Counted from the first letter of the stretch, positions 41,435-50,503 are shown. The stretch is 64,000 bases of DNA from Streptomyces mashuensis (GCF_014654785.1 NZ_BNBD01000022.1:1-64000), one strand, 5' to 3'. Translations and numbers: made by a program. Notes: generated from the letters alone by a model not told the origin.

Positions 41435-44080
41435 GTGTCCACACTCCAGTCCGTGCTGCTGCGCCGCGCCGGTACCGTCCACGTCGACCACGAGCCGGCC
41501 CGGCCCTCCGGGGCGTCCGACGCCATGGTCGCGCAGGGACTGGCGGCCCTGGAAGCCGAGTTGCTCGACCGCGGTTTCGCTCTGACCGAGCCGTTGCGCA
41601 CCGCCCTGGCCGGAGCCGGGGCCGGCGCGCTGGCCGACACCGGCCGCGGGCTGCTGCACGCGATCGACGAGCAGCTGGGTGCCGACCGTACGCACATGCC
41701 GTTGTTCCGCGACTTCCCGCGGTCGGTGCCGCAGGACACGTTCGCGCTGTACACCGACCGGGTCTTCGCGCTGCTGCTCCAGCAGCCGCGGCAGCCGTGC
41801 GTGCTGTGCGGCACGGTCGGCGCCGTGCGGCCCGTCTCGCCGTGCGCGCACCTGGTGTGCCGTTCCTGCTGGGACGGCGCGGACTACGCCGGCTGCCCGC
41901 TGTGCCACCGCCGCATCGACCGGAACGACCCGTTCCTGCGTCCCGCGCGCCGTAAGTCCCCAACGGTGTCCCGGCAGTCCGGCCCCCTCCGCCTGCTCGT
42001 CCTCGGTACGTCCCGCACGGCCGACGCCGCCGCGGAGCTGGCCGCGCTGCTGGCGCGGCCCGTGCCGCTGTCGCCGCAGGACCGGGAGGACCTGCGGGTC
42101 CTGCTCCTGCACGCCGTCCCCGGCGGCCTGGACTGGCTGCCGGCGCAGGTGCCCGTCCGCGAGACCAAGGCCCTCGCCCTGGGCACGCTGCTGCGCGAGG
42201 CCGGCCCGGAGACGGTGGCGGAGGTGCGGCGCCGGCTGCCGGCGCTGCTGACGACGGCCACGGACGTGCTGCGCCTGCTGTGCGTGTGGTCGGGCGGCGA
42301 GCCCGACCCGGTGCGGGCTCCGCGCCTGCGGAACGTACCGCGACCGCTGCGCCGCGACCTGCTGGGCGTGCTCGACGGGCTGGACCCGGCCTCCCTGGTG
42401 GAGGACGTGCACCGGCACGCGCGCGTGTGGAAGCGCGCCGCCGAGGTGCTGCACCCGTACGCGTACGGCCGCCGCTTCGAACTGGCGGCCCTGGCGCTGG
42501 CCACCGTCCGGGGCACGGACCTGGCCGCGGCCGGGGACCTGGGCGCGGCGCTGCTGCGCCGGGCCGGGGCGCACCCGGGGCTGTTCGCCGTGCGGACGGG
42601 CGGCGGCGTGGGCACGCGGACGCGGGTGGCCCCGGTGACGTGGGGCGGCGTCGTGGAGGACGCGCTGCGGGCGGGCGATGTCGCGACGGCGGTGGAGCTG
42701 CTGGGCGCGCGGCCCGGCGAGCTGGTGCGCCGGCTGGGTCACCTGCTGCGCCTGGAGGGCGCGCCGGAGGCGGCGCCCGCGCTCACGGCGGCGCTGCGCC
42801 GGGGGCTGCCCGCCGTGGCGCCGGGGCCGTTGCTGTCGGCGCTGGGCGCGTTGCGCGCCGCGCAACGGCCGGGCGGGCGCCGGGTGTTCTTCCCGCGCGG
42901 GCAGGTCGGGCGGGCGTACGGGGCCGACGATGCGCGGGCGCCGCTGGCGCAGCCCGTCGCCGGCGCGGTGTGCGCGCTGCTGGAGGGCGAGGTGCTGCGC
43001 CGCCTGGGCGAGGCGCCGCCGTACGACCTGGCGGTGCTGGACCCGGGGCTGCGCCGGCTGACCGTGCCCTTCGCCGAGCGCACGGCGGCGGCCTCGCTGG
43101 TGGCGGTCCCGCGCGGCAGCGAGCTGCGGCTGCCGGAGGGGGGCGTGGTGCGGCTGTTCCTGCACTGGACGCAGCCGGAGGGCGTCCAGGTGGACCTGGA
43201 CCTGTCGGTGGCGTTCTTCGACGCCGGCTGGAACCGGGTGGGCCTGTGCGACTACACGCGGCTGCGGTACGGCGGCGACGCGGCCGTGCACTCCGGCGAC
43301 CTGACGTCGGCGCCGGCGCCGGACGGGGCCACCGAGTACGTCGACCTGGACGTGGCGGGGCTCGCGGCGGCCGGGGCGCGGTACGCGGTGGCCGTGGTTT
43401 TCAGCTACAACGACATCCCGTTCGAGGAGCTGCCGGACGCGTTCGCGGGGTTCATGGCGCTGCCCGCGGCGGGCCGCGACGCCTCGTACGACCCGCGGTC
43501 GGTACGACAGCGGTTCGATCTGGCCGGGGAGTCGCGGGTCTGCGTGCCGATGCTGGTGGACCTGGCCGAGGGCCGTGCGGTGTGGACCGACGTCCACCTT
43601 CCGGGTGAGAACGGGGTGCACAGCGTGGGCCGGCACGGCGACGCGCTGGGCGTGCTGGGCCGGGACCTGTGGACGTATTTCTCCGGCGGTGCCCGGTTGA
43701 CGCTGTGGGAGCTGGCCTGCTGGCACGCGGCGGCGCGCGCGGGTGCCACGGTCGTGCCGCACCGCTCCGCCGGCCCCGGCGGTACGGACGAGCTGTGGCG
43801 GTTCCGGCGCCGTAGGGGCGAGGACGTCGCCGCATTCGCGGCGCGGCTGCGGGCCGGCGCGGAGCCCGACGGCCGGGAGCCGGCGGAGGACGTCCTCGCG
43901 GCGGCGGCCGGGGCGGCCGCGGGCCGGCACGTGTTCGTGGCGCTGGCCGGGGGCGACCTGCCGGCGCCGCGGGCGACGGGCACGCTGCACCGTCTCTTCC
44001 CCGGCCGGGTCGACGCCTGGGCGGCGGCGACCCGGGTGACGGCCGGCGACCTGCTGACGGCGCTGGCCCCGGCCGCGTAG
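41435..44080 (+). CDS. MXAN_6230/SCO0854-type RING-domain protein with TerD-like C-terminal region
   Basis: 881 aa. A RING-finger-like motif lies at ~125-165: CVLCGTVGAVRPVSPCAHLV, CRSCW, GCPLCHRRI (C-x2-C ... C-x-H-x2-C-x2-C ... C-x2-C, eight ligands). The middle is a long alanine/leucine-rich helical region. The later part (~565-700) has a TerD-like beta segment (VDLDLSVAFFDAGWNRVGLC, AVHSGDLTSAPAPDGATEYV, AVVFSYNDIPFEELPDAFAG). GTG at 41435 is supported by AGGGGGAG at 6 nt. The family is known by name only. RING domains in eukaryotes are ubiquitin ligases; no ubiquitin-like gene is near, so that function should not be assumed. Confidence 0.88.
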   Translation: MSTLQSVLLRRAGTVHVDHEPARPSGASDAMVAQGLAALEAELLDRGFALTEPLRTALAGAGAGALADTGRGLLHAIDEQLGADRTHMPLFRDFPRSVPQDTFALYTDRVFALLLQQPRQPCVLCGTVGAVRPVSPCAHLVCRSCWDGADYAGCPLCHRRIDRNDPFLRPARRKSPTVSRQSGPLRLLVLGTSRTADAAAELAALLARPVPLSPQDREDLRVLLLHAVPGGLDWLPAQVPVRETKALALGTLLREAGPETVAEVRRRLPALLTTATDVLRLLCVWSGGEPDPVRAPRLRNVPRPLRRDLLGVLDGLDPASLVEDVHRHARVWKRAAEVLHPYAYGRRFELAALALATVRGTDLAAAGDLGAALLRRAGAHPGLFAVRTGGGVGTRTRVAPVTWGGVVEDALRAGDVATAVELLGARPGELVRRLGHLLRLEGAPEAAPALTAALRRGLPAVAPGPLLSALGALRAAQRPGGRRVFFPRGQVGRAYGADDARAPLAQPVAGAVCALLEGEVLRRLGEAPPYDLAVLDPGLRRLTVPFAERTAAASLVAVPRGSELRLPEGGVVRLFLHWTQPEGVQVDLDLSVAFFDAGWNRVGLCDYTRLRYGGDAAVHSGDLTSAPAPDGATEYVDLDVAGLAAAGARYAVAVVFSYNDIPFEELPDAFAGFMALPAAGRDASYDPRSVRQRFDLAGESRVCVPMLVDLAEGRAVWTDVHLPGENGVHSVGRHGDALGVLGRDLWTYFSGGARLTLWELACWHAAARAGATVVPHRSAGPGGTDELWRFRRRRGEDVAAFAARLRAGAEPDGREPAEDVLAAAAGAAAGRHVFVALAGGDLPAPRATGTLHRLFPGRVDAWAAATRVTAGDLLTALAPAA

Positions 44081-44159
44081 GGCCGGCGCCCCCGCCACGG
44101 AGGTGTGGGCGCACGGCCGGATCCGTCGCTGTCAGCGGTGGCCCGTAAGCTCTGGGACC

Positions 44160-45191
44160 ATGCTCGTAGACGCCACCGACGCCGAATCGCCCATCCCGTG
44201 GCCGGCCGCGTACCCCGAGGGGTACGCGGTCGTCGACGTGGAGACCACCGGGCTCGCCCGGGACGACCGGATAGTGTCGGCCGCCGTCTACCAGCTGGAC
44301 GCCCGGGGCCGGGTGCAGGACCAGTGGTACACGCTGGTCAACCCGCAGCGCGATCCGGGCCCGGTGTGGATCCACGGGCTCACCACCGACGTGCTGGAGG
44401 GCGCGCCCCTGTTCCCGGAGATCGCCGAGGAGTTCGGGCAGCGGCTGGAGGGCCGGGTGCTCGTGGCGCACAACGCCGCCTTCGACTGGTCGATGATCGC
44501 GCGGGAGTACGCGCGGGCGAAGGTGACGGCCCCGGTGCGGCAACGGCTGTGCACCATCGCGCTGTCGAAGGAGCTGGGGCTGCCGCTGCCCAACCACAAG
44601 CTGGAGTCGCTGGCGGCGCACTACGGCGTCGTGCAGCAGCGGGCGCACCACGCGCTGGACGACGCGCGGGTCCTCGCGGAGGCGTTCCGGCCGAGCCTGC
44701 GGCTGGCGGCGGAGGCGGGGCTGCGGCTGCCGCTGCTGGCGTGCCAGCCGCTGACGGAGTGGTCCGACGGCCCGTCGGCCGCCCGGCCGCGGATCGGTCA
44801 CCAGTCCTCGTACCGGGGGGCCGCCACGTGGCGGCCCAGCCGCAAGCGGCCGGCGTGCCCGTACCCCAACCCGGGGCGGTACGAGCCGGGCGGGCAGCTG
44901 AAGCAGGGGATGCGGGTGGCGTTCTCCGGCGACACCTCCGTCGACCGGGAGCTGCTGGAGGACCGGGCGGTCGGGGCCGGGCTGCACGTGGCGACGAGCG
45001 TCTCGCGGCTGACCAGCCTGCTGGTCACCAACGATCCCGCGTCCGCCACGTCGAAGAACGTCAAGGCGCGGTCGTTCGGCACGCCTGTGGTGGACGAGGC
45101 GGCGTTCGTGCAGCTGCTGTCGCACGTCACGCCGGCGGACGGACAGCCGGGCGGACAAGCGCAGGGACAGAACGGGACAAAGGGGGCGTAG
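44160..45191 (+). CDS. DEDDh-family 3'-5' exonuclease with BRCT-like C-terminus
   Basis: 343 aa. DnaQ-like exonuclease domain (~20-190): Asp and Glu in YAVVDVETTGLARDD, Asp in AHNAAFDWSMIARE, and HHALDDARVLAEAF with the final His and Asp. The C-terminal ~90 residues (LKQGMRVAFSGDTSVDRELL, SVSRLTSLLVTNDP, FGTPVVDEAAFVQLL) look like a BRCT domain. It should trim or proofread DNA ends, with BRCT providing protein contacts. TAAGCT at 44146-44151 sits at the spacing for leaderless transcription from the ATG. Confidence 0.9.
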   Translation: MLVDATDAESPIPWPAAYPEGYAVVDVETTGLARDDRIVSAAVYQLDARGRVQDQWYTLVNPQRDPGPVWIHGLTTDVLEGAPLFPEIAEEFGQRLEGRVLVAHNAAFDWSMIAREYARAKVTAPVRQRLCTIALSKELGLPLPNHKLESLAAHYGVVQQRAHHALDDARVLAEAFRPSLRLAAEAGLRLPLLACQPLTEWSDGPSAARPRIGHQSSYRGAATWRPSRKRPACPYPNPGRYEPGGQLKQGMRVAFSGDTSVDRELLEDRAVGAGLHVATSVSRLTSLLVTNDPASATSKNVKARSFGTPVVDEAAFVQLLSHVTPADGQPGGQAQGQNGTKGA

Positions 45192-45245
45192 CTCTTCGCG
45201 ACACCCGGCGGTTGGGGGGCGAACCGGACCAGGTACCGTCAAAGC

Positions 45246-46034
45246 GTGTACCGCTTCCTGTTGTCCCGGCAGTGGGTGATCACCACGGTCGTGGCGCTCG
45301 CCCTCGTCCCGGTGATGATCAAACTGGGCTTCTGGCAACTCCACCGCCACGAGCAGCGGGTAGCACGCAACGACCAGGTCGCCCGCAGCCTGGCCGCCGA
45401 CCCCGTCCCGGTGGGCGAGCTCACCGCGCCCGGCCGCGCCGTGCCGAAGAAGGACGTGTGGCGCACGGTCACCGCGCACGGCACCTACGACCGGCAGGGC
45501 GAGGTCGTGGTCCGGATGCGCACGGGCAACGACGGCAGCCAGGGCTACTTCGTCCTCACCCCGCTGGTGCAGGCCGACGGCACCGCCGTCCTCGTCAACC
45601 GGGGCTGGGTCCCGGCGGGCGGCCCGCAGACCACCTACCCCGACGTCCCGCCCGCGCCCGCCGGCACGGTCACCGTCACCGGCCGGCTCCGCGCGGACGA
45701 GCAGCCGGGCCAGGGCGTCAAGGACACCAGGGGCCTGCCGCCCCGCCAGGTCATGCTCATCAACAGCGAGCGGCAGGCCGCCCAGCTGCACCGGCCCGTC
45801 CTCGGCGGCTACCTGGAGCTCGCCGAGGCCCCCGCCGGCCGCCAGCCGCAGCCCGTGGCCGCCCCCGACCACAGCAGCATCGGCCCGCACATGGCGTACG
45901 CCGTGCAGTGGTGGCTGTTCTCCGCCTTCGTGCCCGTGGGCTGGATCATCCTTGTGCGCCGGGAGCGCCGCGAGCGCGCCGCCGCCGCGGCCGGGGAGAC
46001 CACGGCCGCGGCCGCCGCACCGGCCGGAGCCTGA
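45246..46034 (+). CDS. SURF1 family cytochrome oxidase assembly protein
   Basis: 262 aa with one N-terminal and one C-terminal membrane helix (WVITTVVALALVPVMIKLGF; YAVQWWLFSAFVPVGWIILV). The SURF1 signature GFWQLHRHEQRVARN is at residues ~28-42, and VNRGWVPAG and HMAYAVQWW are further family motifs. It assists assembly of the aa3-type oxidase. The GTG start (45246) lies 6 nt after a TACCGT -10-like element, consistent with a leaderless message. Confidence 0.93.
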   Translation: MYRFLLSRQWVITTVVALALVPVMIKLGFWQLHRHEQRVARNDQVARSLAADPVPVGELTAPGRAVPKKDVWRTVTAHGTYDRQGEVVVRMRTGNDGSQGYFVLTPLVQADGTAVLVNRGWVPAGGPQTTYPDVPPAPAGTVTVTGRLRADEQPGQGVKDTRGLPPRQVMLINSERQAAQLHRPVLGGYLELAEAPAGRQPQPVAAPDHSSIGPHMAYAVQWWLFSAFVPVGWIILVRRERRERAAAAAGETTAAAAAPAGA

Positions 46035-46116
46035 CGGGACCGGCGCGCGGGGGGCGCGTCGCCCGGACAGCCGCGCCCCGGAGTAGCACCCCGCCGGCCT
46101 GGGAAGACGGTCCGGC

Positions 46117-47904
46117 GTGGCAGCTCGCATCGAGGACTACGCGCTCATCGGCGATCTCCAGACGGCCGCCCTCGTCGGCCGCGACGGCTCGGTCGACTGG
46201 CTGTGCCTGCCGCGCTTCGACTCCGCCGCCTGCTTCGCCGCCCTGCTCGGCACCGAGGAGAACGGGCACTGGCGGCTCGCCCCGGCGGGGGCCGGCGACT
46301 GCACCCGGCGCGCCTACGTGGAGGACACCCTCGTCCTGGAGTCGGTCTGGGAGACCGCGCACGGCACGGTGAAGGTGACCGACTTCATGCCGCAGCGGGA
46401 CCGCGCCCCCGACCTCGTACGGATCGTGGAGGGCGTCAGCGGCCGGGTGCCCATGCTGAGCGTCGTCCGGCTGCGCTTCGACTACGGCAACATCGTGCCG
46501 TGGGTGCGCCGGAGCGACGGCCACCGCGTCGCCGTCGCCGGCCCCGACTCCGCGTGGCTGCGCAGCGAGCCGGAGGTCCACACGTACGGCGAGGACCGCT
46601 CGACGCGGTCGGAGTTCACGGTGGCCGCCGGCGAGAAGGTGGCCTTCGTGCTGACCTGGCACCCCTCGCACGAGCCGCGCCCCCGGCTCGTCGACCCGTA
46701 CGAGTCACTGCGGCAGAGCGTGGCGGACTGGCGCGAATGGTGTGCCCGCTGCCGCTACCGCGGCCCGCACCAGGAGGCCGTACGGCGCTCCCTGATCACC
46801 CTCAAGGCGCTCACGTACGCCCCCACCGGCGGCATCGTCGCCGCCCCCACCACCTCCCTCCCCGAGGAGATCGGCGGCGTCCGCAACTGGGACTACCGGT
46901 ACTGCTGGCTGCGCGACTCCACCCTCACCCTCAACGCGCTGCTGTCCGTGGGCTACGAGGACGAGGCCCGCGCCTGGCGCGACTGGCTGCTGCGCGCGGT
47001 CGCCGGCGACCCGGGGGACCTCCAGATCCTCTACGGCCTCGGCGGCGAGCGCCGCATCCCGGAGGCCGACCTGCCGTGGCTGCCGGGGTACGAGCGGTCC
47101 TTCCCGGTGCGGATCGGCAACAACGCCTACCGCCAGCTCCAGCTGGACATCTACGGCGAGGTCATCGACTCGCTGTGGGTGGCCCGCCGGGGCAAGCTCG
47201 ACGTCAAGCCGCACGCCTGGCACATCCAGCGCTGCTTCCTGGAGTTCCTCCAGCAGCACTGGCGCGAGCCCGACGAGGGCCTGTGGGAGGTGCGCGGCCC
47301 CCGCCGGCACTTCGTCCACTCCAAGGTCATGGCGTGGGTCGCCGCCGACCGCGCCGTCCGCACCCTGGAGGCGGACCCGGACCTGCCCGGCGACCTGGAC
47401 GGCTGGCGCACCATGCGCGACGAGGTGCACCGGGACGTGTGCGAGCACGGCTTCGACCCCGAGCGGGGCACGTTCACCCAGTTCTACGGCTCGACGCAGC
47501 TGGACTCCGCCACCCTGCTCATCCCGCGCACCGGCTTCCTGCCGCCCGGTGACCCGCGGGTGCGGGGCACGGTCGACGCGGTCCGCCGCGAACTGTGCCG
47601 GGACGACGGCCTGCTGGCCCGCTACGGCGACAGCGCCGGCCTGGTCGACGGGCTGCCGGGCGAGGAGGGCGCGTTCCTGGTCTGCTCCTTCTGGCTGGTG
47701 GACGCGCTGTGCCTGACCGGCCGGCACACCGAGGCCCGCGCGTTGTTCGAGCGGCTGCTGGCGCTGCGCAACGACGTGGGGCTGCTGGCGGAGGAGTACG
47801 CGCCGCGGGACGACCGGCTGCTCGGCAACTTCCCGCAGGCGTTCAGCCACATCGGACTCGTGGGGTCGGCCCTTCTCCTCTTCGGCTGCGGCACGGCAGA
47901 CTGA
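46117..47904 (+). CDS. glycoside hydrolase family 15 protein (glucoamylase/trehalase-like)
   Basis: 595 aa. The N-terminal beta-sandwich begins ARIEDYALIGDLQTAALVGR, the hallmark of bacterial GH15. The (alpha/alpha)6 barrel carries VRNWDYRYCWLRDSTLTLNA and LWEVRGPRRHFVHSKVMAWV, a candidate catalytic acid, and the second Glu is in LLAEEYAPRDDRLLGNFPQA. No signal peptide is seen, so it is cytoplasmic. In actinomycetes such enzymes include trehalases as well as glucan hydrolases; the substrate is unsettled. The SDR gene starts 4 bp after its stop. Confidence 0.92.
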   Translation: MAARIEDYALIGDLQTAALVGRDGSVDWLCLPRFDSAACFAALLGTEENGHWRLAPAGAGDCTRRAYVEDTLVLESVWETAHGTVKVTDFMPQRDRAPDLVRIVEGVSGRVPMLSVVRLRFDYGNIVPWVRRSDGHRVAVAGPDSAWLRSEPEVHTYGEDRSTRSEFTVAAGEKVAFVLTWHPSHEPRPRLVDPYESLRQSVADWREWCARCRYRGPHQEAVRRSLITLKALTYAPTGGIVAAPTTSLPEEIGGVRNWDYRYCWLRDSTLTLNALLSVGYEDEARAWRDWLLRAVAGDPGDLQILYGLGGERRIPEADLPWLPGYERSFPVRIGNNAYRQLQLDIYGEVIDSLWVARRGKLDVKPHAWHIQRCFLEFLQQHWREPDEGLWEVRGPRRHFVHSKVMAWVAADRAVRTLEADPDLPGDLDGWRTMRDEVHRDVCEHGFDPERGTFTQFYGSTQLDSATLLIPRTGFLPPGDPRVRGTVDAVRRELCRDDGLLARYGDSAGLVDGLPGEEGAFLVCSFWLVDALCLTGRHTEARALFERLLALRNDVGLLAEEYAPRDDRLLGNFPQAFSHIGLVGSALLLFGCGTAD

Positions 47905-47908
47905 GCGC

Positions 47909-48664
47909 ATGGATCTTGGACTGGAGAACCGGGTGTACGTCCTGACGGGCGCCACCCGCGGCCTGGGCCTGGCCACGGCCCGCGAGCTGGTCGCCGACGG
48001 CGCCCGGGTGGTCGTCGCCGGGCGGGACGAGGACACCGCGGCCGCCGCGGCGGCCGGGCTGGGCCCGAACGCGGTGGGGGTGGCCGCCGACAACGCCGAC
48101 CCGGAGACCGCCGGGCACCTGCTGGCCACCGCCCGCGAACGGTTCGGGCGCCTCGACGGCGTCCTCGTCAGCGTGGGCGGCCCGCCGCCCGGCTCGGCGG
48201 CCACCACCGGCGACGACCAGTGGCGGGCCTCCTTCGAGTCGGTGTTCCTCGGCGCTGTCCGGCTGGCCCGCACGGCCGCCGCCGAGCTGGGCGAGGGCGG
48301 CGTCATCGGGTTCGTGCTGTCCACCTCCGTGTACGAGCCGGTGGCCGGGCTCACCGTCTCCAACGGGCTGCGGCCGGGGCTGGCGGGCTTCGCCAACTCC
48401 CTGGCCCGGGAGGTGGCGCCCCGCGGCATCCGCGTCGTGGGCCTGCTGCCGGGCCGCATCGCCACCGACCGGATGCGCGAGCTGGAGGCCCTCTCCGGCG
48501 ACGCCGAGGCGGCCCGCGAGCGCCACGCGGCGGCCATCCCGATGGGCCGCTACGGCACGCCGGAGGAGTTCGGCCGGGCGGCGGCGTTCCTGCTGTCGCC
48601 GGCCGCCTCCTACATCACCGGCGTGATGCTGCCGGTCGACGGGGGCGTGCTGCACGGCATCTGA
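47909..48664 (+). CDS. SDR family oxidoreductase lacking the YxxxK motif
   Basis: 251 aa. The nucleotide-binding motif is present (LTGATRGLGLATA), as is the C-terminal ITGVMLPVDGG. Where SDR enzymes have Tyr-x3-Lys before the SLAREL segment, this protein reads VSNGLRPGLAGFANSLAREV, so Tyr is replaced by Ser and Lys by Arg. A sub-group of SDR-like proteins with SNxLRP at that place exists. It may not be a typical dehydrogenase. It probably forms an operon with the GH15 gene (4-bp gap). Confidence 0.88.
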   Translation: MDLGLENRVYVLTGATRGLGLATARELVADGARVVVAGRDEDTAAAAAAGLGPNAVGVAADNADPETAGHLLATARERFGRLDGVLVSVGGPPPGSAATTGDDQWRASFESVFLGAVRLARTAAAELGEGGVIGFVLSTSVYEPVAGLTVSNGLRPGLAGFANSLAREVAPRGIRVVGLLPGRIATDRMRELEALSGDAEAARERHAAAIPMGRYGTPEEFGRAAAFLLSPAASYITGVMLPVDGGVLHGI

Positions 48665-48683
48665 GCCCCGGCACGGGCGGGGA

Positions 48684-49280
48684 TCAGCCCACGCGTTCGG
48701 CGCGGTGCCGTACCGCGCGCAGCCGCACCTCGGCCGGCAGGCGGCCCAGCCCGGCCGACGTCCGGGCGTGCCGCAGCACCTCGGTGCGCAGCCGGTACAG
48801 GACCGCGGCCGGGCCGGCGTGCGGGGCGAGAGTGAGCACCGCGCGCACGGCCGGTGCCGTGCGGCGGCCGCCGAGCGTGACCAGGGCCCGGTCGACGCCG
48901 TGCAGGGCGGCGGCCTCCGCGGCCATCGCATCCTCCAGGCCGCGCCCGCGCACCGTGGCGGTGTCGCCGTCGCCGCAGTCCACCACGGTCTCCCGCAGGC
49001 GGCGCGGCCGCAGCTGCGCGGCGAGCCAGGCCAGCGCCGCGAGGACCAGGACGGCGAGGCCGCCGACGACCGCCGGCCACCACCAGCCGTGGGCGCGCCA
49101 GTGCTGCCGGGTGGCGGTGGGCAGCAGGACGTCGCCGGGCCCGTCGAAGGGCCATTCCGGGGGGACCGGCAGGTGCCAGCGGCGCACCAGGTCCAGCCCG
49201 CCGGTCAGCACGGCGGCACCGAGCGCCACGAGCAGCAGCCCGGCCAGGCCCAGGACAACGCGGTTGACGGTGCGCAGCAC
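48684..49280 (-). CDS. amaP: alkaline-shock membrane anchor AmaP-like protein
   Basis: 198 aa with two membrane helices (VVLGLAGLLLVALGAAVL; WPAVVGGLAVLVLAALAWLA) and a soluble C-terminal domain (VDCGDGDTATVRGRGLEDAM and onward). AmaP anchors Asp23-type proteins to the membrane in Gram-positive bacteria. It is the last gene of a five-gene envelope cluster. Start GTG at 49280, 5 bp before the end of the DUF6286 gene, so translation is probably linked. Confidence 0.85.
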   Translation of the reverse strand: MLRTVNRVVLGLAGLLLVALGAAVLTGGLDLVRRWHLPVPPEWPFDGPGDVLLPTATRQHWRAHGWWWPAVVGGLAVLVLAALAWLAAQLRPRRLRETVVDCGDGDTATVRGRGLEDAMAAEAAALHGVDRALVTLGGRRTAPAVRAVLTLAPHAGPAAVLYRLRTEVLRHARTSAGLGRLPAEVRLRAVRHRAERVG

Positions 49281-49284
49281 GCGG

Positions 49285-49905
49285 TCACCCCTTCGGCGGC
49301 CGGCCGACGCGCACGGACAGCACGGGCGCGCGGGTCAGCCCCAACTCCCGTACGGCGTCGGTGAGGACGGAATCGACGTCACGGCGCACCTCGTCGAGGG
49401 CGCGGAAGTGGGCCTGGGCGCGGGCCCGGACGACGCGGCGGCCCACGCCGACCCGGACGGAACGGACGCCCGGCACCTCCATCGCGCGGTCCCGCAGCAC
49501 CAGCGCGGCGGCCCGCCGGTCGAGCACGGCCCGCACGTCCGGGTCGTCGGTGCGCAGGGGCAGCAGCCGGCGCAGCCCGGGGGTGACGGCGAGGACGAAC
49601 AGCCACAGGCCGAGGAGCAGCGCCAGCGAGGCGCCGGCGAGGACCCAGGGATCGTCGAGGTGCCGGGTGGCCAGCTGGTGGGCGAGGGCGCGGCGCCAGG
49701 CCATGCCCGTGCGGTGGGCGCGGACGGCGACGACGTCGTACAGCGTGAGGCCGGAAGCGGCCAGCAGGGCCGCGGCGACGAGGACGGCGGGCAGGCGCCG
49801 CACGGACCAGAAGCGGCGCGCCGGGCCGGGGGCGTCGGCGAGCGACGGGTCGGGGGGCACCGCCTCGGCGGGGTCCGGCGCCCCCGCCCGTTCCGCTGTG
49901 GTCAT
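49285..49905 (-). CDS. DUF6286 membrane protein
   Basis: 206 aa: a proline-rich N-terminus, two membrane helices (LPAVLVAAALLAASGLTLYD; WVLAGASLALLLGLWLFVLA) and a C-terminal soluble part that resembles Asp23/AmaP tails (VRSVRVGVGRRVVRARAQAH). This matches DUF6286, found next to Asp23 genes in actinobacteria. It overlaps the preceding Asp23 gene stop by 4 bp. Confidence 0.85.
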   Translation of the reverse strand: MTTAERAGAPDPAEAVPPDPSLADAPGPARRFWSVRRLPAVLVAAALLAASGLTLYDVVAVRAHRTGMAWRRALAHQLATRHLDDPWVLAGASLALLLGLWLFVLAVTPGLRRLLPLRTDDPDVRAVLDRRAAALVLRDRAMEVPGVRSVRVGVGRRVVRARAQAHFRALDEVRRDVDSVLTDAVRELGLTRAPVLSVRVGRPPKG

Positions 49906-50261
49906 CGCACCCTGCCCAGGCCGGCGCGGTCGGTGTACGCGGAGTGCAGCCGCTCGACAGTGATGGTCACCTCCGGGACCTCCATGCCGGCGAGTTCCCG
50001 CACGCGCTCGGTGACCCGGTGGCGCACGGCGCGGCAGCGGGCCGCGATGTCGCCCGGGTAGCCGAGCTCCAGCGCGACCCGGACGCGGGCGGCGCCCTCG
50101 TGGACGACGGCGTGGGCGGAGGGCCGTTCGTGGTGGTCCGGAACGTCGCCGAGGGCCTCGCGGGCCGCCTGGGAGGCGATCTTGGCGACGACGCGGTCGG
50201 CGATCCTGGTCGCGCCGCGCCCGGCGGGCTCGACCGCGCGGACTTCCCCCACCGCCGTCAC
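49902..50261 (-). CDS. Asp23/Gls24 family envelope stress protein (copy 2)
   Basis: 119 aa, one Asp23 domain: TRIADRVVAKIASQAAREAL at the start and VRVALELGYPGDIAARCRAV in the centre. It ends in MEVPEVTITVERLHSAY. Soluble; expected to assemble at the membrane through AmaP. The GTG at 50261 overlaps the end of the small membrane gene upstream. Confidence 0.87.
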   Translation of the reverse strand: MTAVGEVRAVEPAGRGATRIADRVVAKIASQAAREALGDVPDHHERPSAHAVVHEGAARVRVALELGYPGDIAARCRAVRHRVTERVRELAGMEVPEVTITVERLHSAYTDRAGLGRVR

Positions 50262-50449
50262 CTCCGGCGTTCGTCGCGGCTGCGGGGGCGGAAGAAGTCG
50301 GCGGGTTCGAGGTCGCCCTCCAGCAGCCGGCCGGCCACGAAACCGACCGCGCCCAGCGCCCCCACCAGCAGGAAGGCGCCGAAGCCGCCGAACCAGCCGG
50401 CGAAGCCCAGCGCCATGCCCGCGATCATGCAGGCCACGGCCGTGCTCAT
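50258..50449 (-). CDS. small membrane protein of the Asp23 cluster (DUF2273-like)
   Basis: 63 aa. Two adjacent hydrophobic stretches rich in glycine (VACMIAGMALGFAGWFGGFG; AFLLVGALGAVGFVAG) and a basic tail (RPRSRDERRR). Position between two Asp23 genes and the helix pattern recall DUF2273 proteins. The ATG at 50449 is chosen since GAGGAG lies 6 nt before it. Confidence 0.8.
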   Translation of the reverse strand: MSTAVACMIAGMALGFAGWFGGFGAFLLVGALGAVGFVAGRLLEGDLEPADFFRPRSRDERRR

Positions 50450-50503
50450 GGTGCGCTCCTCACCGGTCCGGGGCGCGGTGCCCCGGGCCACTGGTCCTGG
50501 GGT

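Noticed and set aside
41435..44080. A bacterial ubiquitin-like system around the RING protein
   Set aside because: No ubiquitin-like, E1, E2 or JAB-type gene is visible within the window, so only the RING motif itself is supported.
41291..46130. Very long open frames antisense to the RING-protein and exonuclease genes
   Set aside because: Low-complexity translations rich in Arg, Gln and Pro, no ribosome site, and no family motifs.
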